Positions 14,521-18,393 of a stretch of DNA of 18,393 bases are shown piece by piece. Position 1 is the first letter of the stretch; each line of letters begins with the position of its first letter. Location of the stretch: the NCBI GenBank assembly GCA_964657445.1, contig CAZZVB010000074.1:1-18393 (forward strand), in the 5' to 3' direction. The notes under the pieces are model-generated. The model ran no database searches and was not told the DNA's origin. It saw only the letters and a program-made list of their open reading frames with translations. Origin of the DNA: LMUY01 sp964657445. Lineage in GTDB: Bacteria > Pseudomonadota > Alphaproteobacteria > Acetobacterales > Acetobacteraceae. The translations under genes and the position numbers were made by a program.

Positions 14521-16329
14521 CTATCGGCTGCGTTCCAGCTCCTCCCGCATACCCTCCAACTCCAGCCAGCGCTCTTCCTTGGTGGCAAGTTTCGTCTCCA
14601 GCGCCGCGAGGGCCGCAGTGGCGTCGCTGTAGCGGTCGGGGCGCCGTCGGTAGAGGTCCGGATCGGCAAGCTCCTTTTGCAGGGCGTCCCGCTTGGTCTC
14701 GAGCAGGGCGATCTCACCCGGCAGCGACTCCAGCGCGTGCTTGTCCTTGAACGACATCTTCGCTGGTTTCGCGCCGCCGTTGGCGTTGGTGCGGTTCAAT
14801 GTCTGCTTGCCGGCCTGCCGGGCGGGCTCCTCCGGCGCGGGCGGGGGACGCTGCGCCAGCATGTCGCTATAGCCGCCCGCGTATTCGGTCCATTGACCGC
14901 TACCCTCGGCGGCGAGGGTCGAAGTCACCACCCGGTCGAGGAAGTCACGGTCATGGCTGACCAGCAGCACCGTGCCGGGATAGTCGGCCAGCAACTCCTG
15001 CAGCAGATCGAGGGTCTCCAGGTCCAGATCGTTGGTCGGCTCGTCCAGGATCAGCAGGTTGGACGGCCGGGCCAGCGCGCAGGCCAGCAGCAGCCGGCCG
15101 CGCTCGCCGCCCGACAGCATGCCGACCGGCGTTCGCGCCTGCTCCGGCTTGAACAGGAAGTCCTTCATGTAGCCGATCACGTGGCGCTTCTGCCCGCCGA
15201 CGGTCACCTGGTCGCCGTCGCCGCCGGTCAGCGTGTCCTGCAGGCTGGTGGCGGGGTCGAGCGCGGCGCGCTGCTGGTCCAATGTCACGGGTTGCAGGTT
15301 GGTGCCGAGCACGACGCTGCCGCGATCCGGCGGGTCCTCCCCGGTCAGCAGGCGGAGCAGGGTGGTCTTGCCCGCCCCGTTCGGGCCAATGATGCCCAGC
15401 CGGTCGCCACGCAGCACCCGCAGCGACAGATCCCGCACGATGACCCGGTCGCCATAGGCCCTGCTTGCATGCTCCACGACCGATACCTGCTTGCCCGACA
15501 GGTCGCCTTCCGCCGCCGCCAGCTTCAACCCGGCGCCAGGGCCGCCCATCTCCCGCCGCTTCTGCCGCAGCCCGGCCAGTTCCGCGACGCGGCGCACGTT
15601 GCGCTTGCGCCGGGCGGTGACGCCGTAGGTGATCCAGTGCTCCTCCCGCACGATCTGGCGGTTCAGCTTCTGGCGGTCGCGCGCTTCCTGTTCGGCAACC
15701 TCCTCGCGCCAGCTCTCGAAATGCTCGAAGCCGCGATCCATGCGCCGGGTGATGCCGCCCTCCAGCCACACCACGGTGCGGCCAACCGTCTGCAGCATGC
15801 GCCGATCATGGCTGATCAGCACGATGCCGGCGCGGGAGGCGGCAAGTTCCTTCTCCAGCCACTCGATGGCCGGCAGATCGAGGTGGTTGGTCGGTTCGTC
15901 CAGCAGCAGCAGGTCCGGCGCGGGGGCGAGCACGCGGGCCAGGGCGGCGCGCCGGGCTTCGCCGCCCGACAGATGCGCCGGGTCTTCCATCCCCGTCAGG
16001 CCGAGCCGGTCCAGCAGCGGCGGCACCCGGCGCGCGTCATCGCCCGGCCCGAGCCCCGCTTCAACGTAGTCCAGGGTGGTGGCGAAGCCCGAAAGGTCCG
16101 GCTCCTGCGGGAGATACCGGACGGTGGCGCCCGGCTGCACGAACCGCGTCCCGCCATCCGGCTTCATCAGCCCGGCGGCGATCTTCAGCAGCGTGGACTT
16201 GCCGGAGCCATTGCGCCCGACAAGGCAGATTCGCTCGCCCGCGCTTACGCCGATCGAGGCCCCGTCAAGCAACGCCTGTGTGCCGAGGGTCGCACGAATG
16301 TCTTGCAGCAGCAGAAGGGGAGGAGCCAT
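14521..16329 (-). CDS. uup: ABC-F family ATPase, Uup type
   Basis: This 602-residue soluble protein has two ABC ATPase domains and no membrane segments, so it is an ABC-F protein rather than a transporter. The first domain has Walker A GRNGSGKS (38-45), signature LSGGE (120-124), Walker B LLLLDEP (140-146) and H174. The charged interdomain linker (about 205-285) is the segment that reaches into the ribosomal E/P site in this family. The second domain has Walker A GPNGAGKT (315-322), LSGGE (405-409), LLILDEP (425-431) and H459. The C-terminal extension (about 525-602), starting MSFKDKHALESLPGEI, is a coiled-coil hairpin that marks Uup and binds nucleic acid. Uup acts in ribosome function and affects tandem-repeat excision in E. 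coli. The start at 16329 has only a weak ribosome site. The kinase gene follows 41 bp downstream and could share its transcript. Confidence 0.92.
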   Translation of the reverse strand: MAPPLLLLQDIRATLGTQALLDGASIGVSAGERICLVGRNGSGKSTLLKIAAGLMKPDGGTRFVQPGATVRYLPQEPDLSGFATTLDYVEAGLGPGDDARRVPPLLDRLGLTGMEDPAHLSGGEARRAALARVLAPAPDLLLLDEPTNHLDLPAIEWLEKELAASRAGIVLISHDRRMLQTVGRTVVWLEGGITRRMDRGFEHFESWREEVAEQEARDRQKLNRQIVREEHWITYGVTARRKRNVRRVAELAGLRQKRREMGGPGAGLKLAAAEGDLSGKQVSVVEHASRAYGDRVIVRDLSLRVLRGDRLGIIGPNGAGKTTLLRLLTGEDPPDRGSVVLGTNLQPVTLDQQRAALDPATSLQDTLTGGDGDQVTVGGQKRHVIGYMKDFLFKPEQARTPVGMLSGGERGRLLLACALARPSNLLILDEPTNDLDLETLDLLQELLADYPGTVLLVSHDRDFLDRVVTSTLAAEGSGQWTEYAGGYSDMLAQRPPPAPEEPARQAGKQTLNRTNANGGAKPAKMSFKDKHALESLPGEIALLETKRDALQKELADPDLYRRRPDRYSDATAALAALETKLATKEERWLELEGMREELERSR

Positions 16330-16373
16330 GGCCGCTGTCTGGCCTTGGCGCTGCGATAGTGCAAGCTTCCTCG

Positions 16374-16393
16374 CCCTCCCCTTGGGAGAGGGA
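16374..16393. repeat. Second copy of the REP-like palindrome
   Basis: CTCCC (16376-16380) pairs with GGGAG (16384-16388) across a three-base loop, followed by AGGGAG. Short runs match the repeat at 9461-9498 in the same orientation. It lies between the lipoprotein stop and the uup start, so it could also terminate the lipoprotein transcript. Confidence 0.5.
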
Positions 16394-16405
16394 GAGTCAG
16401 GCCTG

Positions 16406-16648
16406 CTAGAACGGTGTCGGGAACGTCACGCTGGCGTAGTTCGGCGTCATCGAGTTCGGCCCGCCCGCGAGGCCCATCGCACGCGGCGGCAAGCTGCCGG
16501 CCGGCTCCGGCTCGCTGTTGCGCGACAGCACGCTGGCGGGCGACTGGCCCGAGATGAGCGGCGGCCCGCCGACCTGCAGATCACAGGCCGTCAGGGACGT
16601 GAGCGCGAGGCAGAACAGGCCAGCGCGAAGTGCAGGATGCATTGTCAT
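16406..16648 (-). CDS. Small lipoprotein of unknown function
   Basis: A predicted 80-residue protein (78 if the second ATG at 16642 is used). MTMHPALRAG and a hydrophobic stretch are followed by lipobox LTAC, with cysteine 22 as the lipidated residue. The signal peptide therefore ends just before C22. The mature part (about 58 residues) is Pro-, Gly- and Ser-rich, lacks recognised domains and looks unstructured. Aspartate at +2 after the cysteine is, in E. coli, the signal for retention in the inner membrane; whether this holds here is uncertain. A longer frame upstream to 16921 runs antisense-free over the sodB gene on the same strand in another frame and is not credible. It lies 53 bp after sodB, beyond a strong hairpin. 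Coding status rests on the lipobox. Confidence 0.65.
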   Translation of the reverse strand: MTMHPALRAGLFCLALTSLTACDLQVGGPPLISGQSPASVLSRNSEPEPAGSLPPRAMGLAGGPNSMTPNYASVTFPTPF

Positions 16649-16663
16649 ACGATCTGAACGACT

Positions 16664-16692
16664 GCGGGGCGTGGCGGGTTCGCCAGCCCCGC
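16664..16692 (-). terminator. Strong hairpin just after sodB, terminator-like but without a T-run
   Basis: GCGGGGC (16664-16670) pairs with GCCCCGC (16686-16692), and TGGCG (16672-16676) pairs with CGCCA (16681-16685). This gives 12 paired bases with one bulge and a four-base loop. It starts 9 bases after the sodB stop. No U-tract follows on the minus strand, so it may limit readthrough or protect the sodB mRNA 3' end rather than terminate fully. Confidence 0.55.
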
Positions 16693-16701
16693 TGCCGGGA
16701 T

Positions 16702-17307
16702 TTAGGCGGCCGACATCTGGCTTTCCGCGAACTCGTAGTTCGCCAGCTTGTCGAGCCAGTTGGTCACGTAGTCCGGACGGCGGTTGCGGAAGTCCAGGTA
16801 GTAGCTGTGCTCCCACACGTCGATGCCGAGCAGCGCGTGGCCCTCGCCGGTGGCGAGCGGGTTGGAGCCGTTCGGCGTCTTGGTCACCTTCAGCTTGCCG
16901 TCGGTGCCCAGCACCAGCCACGCCCAGCCGGACCCGAATTGCGTCGTCGCAGCGGCCTTGAACGCCTCCTTGAACTTGTCCACGCCACCGAGGTCCTCGG
17001 TGATCTTGTGCTCAAGCTTGGAGGGGATCTTGCCGCCCTCGGTCGGGCTCATCGCCTGCCAGAACAGGATATGGTTCCAGTGCTGCCCGGCGTTGTTGAA
17101 CACGGGGCCGCCTTCCTTGGCGGTGTGCTTGACGATCTCTTCGAGGGACTTGCCCTGCAAGGCGGAGTCCTTCTCGACGAAGCCGTTCAGCGCCGTGACG
17201 TATGCCTGGTGGTGTTTGTCGTGATGGAGTTCCATCGTCTCCTGGCACATGCCTTTTTCGGCGAGCGCGGAATGCGAGTAGGGCAGCGGCGGAAGTTCGA
17301 AAGCCAT
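16702..17307 (-). CDS. sodB: Superoxide dismutase, Fe type
   Basis: A 201-residue cytoplasmic SOD converting superoxide to O2 and H2O2. It aligns over its full length with E. coli FeSOD from MAFELPPLPYSHSAL to the C-terminus. The metal ligands are H28 (ELHHDKHH), H79 (NNAGQHWNH), D163 and H167 (DVWEHSYY). Gln75 in NNAGQ sits where Fe-type enzymes carry the active-site glutamine, whereas Mn-type enzymes usually have glycine there; hence the iron call, though metal use in vivo is not certain. The start at 17307 is chosen because AAGGAG (17315-17320) is 7 bases away; an in-frame ATG at 17313 lies only one base from that site. No signal peptide is present. The gene is divergent from the NDUFAF6-like gene across a 144-bp gap. 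Confidence 0.96.
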   Translation of the reverse strand: MAFELPPLPYSHSALAEKGMCQETMELHHDKHHQAYVTALNGFVEKDSALQGKSLEEIVKHTAKEGGPVFNNAGQHWNHILFWQAMSPTEGGKIPSKLEHKITEDLGGVDKFKEAFKAAATTQFGSGWAWLVLGTDGKLKVTKTPNGSNPLATGEGHALLGIDVWEHSYYLDFRNRRPDYVTNWLDKLANYEFAESQMSAA

Positions 17308-17314
17308 GGGCATT

Positions 17315-17320
17315 CTCCTT
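17315..17320 (-). promoter_or_regulatory. Ribosome-binding site of sodB
   Basis: AAGGAG on the minus strand. Two in-frame ATGs follow at 1-base and 7-base spacing; only the second (17307) is compatible with ribosome geometry, so this site decides the start. Confidence 0.75.
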
Positions 17321-17340
17321 GGGGTCAAATGCGGCGATTT

Positions 17341-17391
17341 GCCGGCGCGGGTGCGTCCGGTCCTTGCGGCCCGGCGCGTCGCCGGCGCGGG
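17341..17391. repeat. Direct repeat in the sodB/NDUFAF6-like divergent gap
   Basis: GCCGGCGCGGG occurs at 17341-17351 and again at 17381-17391, with identical 40-bp spacing between starts, close to four helical turns. It could be a pair of regulator sites for the divergent promoters or chance in G+C-rich DNA. No clear -35/-10 pair was found in 17308-17451. Confidence 0.3.
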
Positions 17392-17451
17392 AGGGCGACC
17401 TTCCTGCCCGGCACCACTCGCGTCAAGCGCGCCAGCCCCTATCTGCGTTGC

Positions 17452-18258
17452 ATGCCTGATCTTGTAACCGGCCCGGCGCCGAATGGCCTGTCGGCAGCCG
17501 GCGCCATCGTCCGGCGCGCCGATCCGGATCGCTTCCTGACGGCCCTGTTTGCGCCGCCAGCCAGGCGGGAGGCGCTGTTTACCCTCTACGCCTTCAATTA
17601 CGAGACGGCCCGTGCGCGCGCGGTGGCGCATGAGCCGATGATGGCGCTGATACGCCTGCAGTGGTGGCGGGAGGTCGTGCAGGGCGCCCGCAAGCAGCAC
17701 GAGGTCGCGACACCGCTCAGCGCGCTGCTGGAGAGCGGCGGCCTGCCGGCCGGCGAACTGCTCTCGGTGCTGGACGCCCGTGAGGTGGATGAGCTTCCGA
17801 CCATCGACGCGTGGCGGGCCTGGCTGCTGTCCGGCCCGGGCTCGCTCGCCGTCGCGGCCGGCCGCCTGCTCGGCGACGTGGGGGAAGCCCCGCGGCTGCG
17901 CGAGTTGGGGGCCGGCTATGGCGCGGCAGGCGTGCTGCGCAGCATCGTGTCCATGGCGCGGGCAGGCCACTGCCTGCTTCCCGGCGATGTGCTGGCGGCG
18001 CACGGCCTGTCTGCCGACGCGGTCATCGCCAACCCCGCCGACCCGGCGCTCGTTCCCGTCGTCGCAGCCTTGGCGGGGGTGGGTCGGGATTTGCTCGGAC
18101 GCCGGGCGAGGTTCGATAGCGCTATTGCGGCAGCACTGCCCGCGGTCCTTGCGCGGCATGACCTACGCCAGACCGCCAACCGCGTGATGAGTGCAGAGCC
18201 ACGGGGCGTCGTGGCCCGCCTGCGCGTGACGGCGGCGGCGGTCACCCGCCAGGTCTAA
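17452..18258 (+). CDS. Squalene/phytoene-synthase-fold protein, NDUFAF6-like (probably non-catalytic)
   Basis: The 268 residues have the all-helical squalene/phytoene synthase fold by sequence feel: DRFLTALFAPPARREALFTLYAFNYE (26-51) and IRLQWWREVV (67-76). The first substrate-binding aspartate motif (DxxxD after LYAF) is replaced by NYETARARA, and the second (DVxED) by VSMARAGHCLLPGD (166-179). Both diphosphate-Mg motifs are thus missing, so prenyl-transferring activity is unlikely. The pattern ...SMARAGHCLLPGDVLAAHGLS resembles NDUFAF6, the mitochondrial complex I assembly factor, whose bacterial relatives are common in alphaproteobacteria. It is not a hopanoid-operon HpnC/HpnD gene. A role in respiratory complex assembly is inferred. 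The ATG at 17452 is where similarity begins; the ribosome site is weak. Confidence 0.82.
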   Translation: MPDLVTGPAPNGLSAAGAIVRRADPDRFLTALFAPPARREALFTLYAFNYETARARAVAHEPMMALIRLQWWREVVQGARKQHEVATPLSALLESGGLPAGELLSVLDAREVDELPTIDAWRAWLLSGPGSLAVAAGRLLGDVGEAPRLRELGAGYGAAGVLRSIVSMARAGHCLLPGDVLAAHGLSADAVIANPADPALVPVVAALAGVGRDLLGRRARFDSAIAAALPAVLARHDLRQTANRVMSAEPRGVVARLRVTAAAVTRQV

Positions 18259-18264
18259 GCGGCC

Positions 18265-18393
18265 TTAGGAGTGGGTGGCGAGTTCGCGAGGGCGCGCGGG
18301 CGATGGCGTGCGCACGGCCGGAGTGACGCGCACCCAATCTCCGCCGCGCGATGGCCTGCGGCGGGACGCATCGACCAGCCACAACGCAGCCTT
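18265..18393 (-). CDS. C-terminal end of an unidentified protein (partial)
   Basis: On the minus strand, 42 codons run from the window edge to TAA at 18265-18267 without interruption, starting KAALWLVDASRRR and ending PRELATHS. The segment is Arg/Pro-rich. It converges on the NDUFAF6-like gene with 6 bases between stops. The rest of the gene is outside the window, so I cannot name it. That it is coding rests on the open frame reaching the edge and on the lack of another explanation. Confidence 0.35.
   Translation of the reverse strand, partial: KAALWLVDASRRRPSRGGDWVRVTPAVRTPSPARPRELATHS

Noticed and set aside
13250..14632. Plus-strand 460-residue open frame
   Set aside because: It is antisense to the HWE kinase gene and carries no recognisable motif.
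14419..16359. Plus-strand 646-residue open frame
   Set aside because: It is antisense to uup and kinase; the real ABC-F protein on the minus strand explains the region.
16630..17451. Upstream extension of the NDUFAF6-like frame by 274 codons
   Set aside because: The extension is antisense to sodB and the translation is unlike any family; similarity starts at the ATG at 17452.
17308..18159. Upstream extension of the sodB frame to a 485-residue protein
   Set aside because: It would run through the divergent gap and antisense to the NDUFAF6-like gene; SOD homology and the AAGGAG site fix the start at 17307.
1..18393. CRISPR array, tRNA, rRNA or insertion sequence
   Set aside because: No regularly spaced repeats, tRNA-like cloverleaf, rRNA sequence or transposase motifs were recognised on either strand by eye.

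Overview
The window is G+C-rich DNA with strongly G/C-ending codons and looks like an alphaproteobacterial chromosome. A member of the Rhodospirillales, probably near Acetobacteraceae, is the best guess. This rests on the bifunctional ispDF gene lying divergently from dusB-ntrB-ntrC-ntrY-ntrX (a hallmark alphaproteobacterial order), the HWE-type histidine kinase, the Uup-type ABC-F protein, the Fe-type superoxide dismutase and an NDUFAF6-like protein. The assignment is inference from gene order and protein families; no database search was run.

Left edge (1-1329): ispDF on the minus strand is broken. IspD and about three quarters of IspF read normally. Near base 220 the reading frame then runs, without a stop, into about 70 residues resembling the helicase region of actinobacterial TrwC/TraA-type conjugative relaxases. 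This is either an assembly chimera at a contig end or a real recombination scar, and it is the most anomalous point in the window.

Nitrogen-regulation block (1330-8654, plus strand): dusB overlaps ntrB by 4 bases, a perfect 7-bp hairpin sits in the ntrB-ntrC gap, and ntrY and ntrX follow. NtrB/NtrC is the nitrogen-limitation pair and NtrY/NtrX is its membrane-bound paralogue. NtrC keeps the sigma-54 contact loop GAFTGA and NtrX lacks it. hfq-hflX, which often follow ntrX in this lineage, are absent.

Accessory segment (8655-14479, minus strand): a small antitoxin/PIN-toxin pair overlaps through TTGA and is followed by a palindromic repeat. Next comes a tight three-gene unit, transcribed from high to low coordinates: a 1061-residue CheB-CheR-PAS-HWE kinase, a stand-alone receiver protein starting 1 base after it, and a cytochrome P450 starting 14 bases later. 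This kinase-receiver-P450 unit is the best candidate here for a little-described system, since it suggests a sensory pathway linked to an oxidative enzyme.

Housekeeping segment (14521-18393): uup (ABC-F ATPase), a short lipoprotein and sodB lie on the minus strand. An NDUFAF6-like squalene/phytoene-synthase-fold protein is divergent from sodB. The tail of an unidentified minus-strand gene lies at the right edge. No rRNA, tRNA, CRISPR array or insertion sequence was seen.
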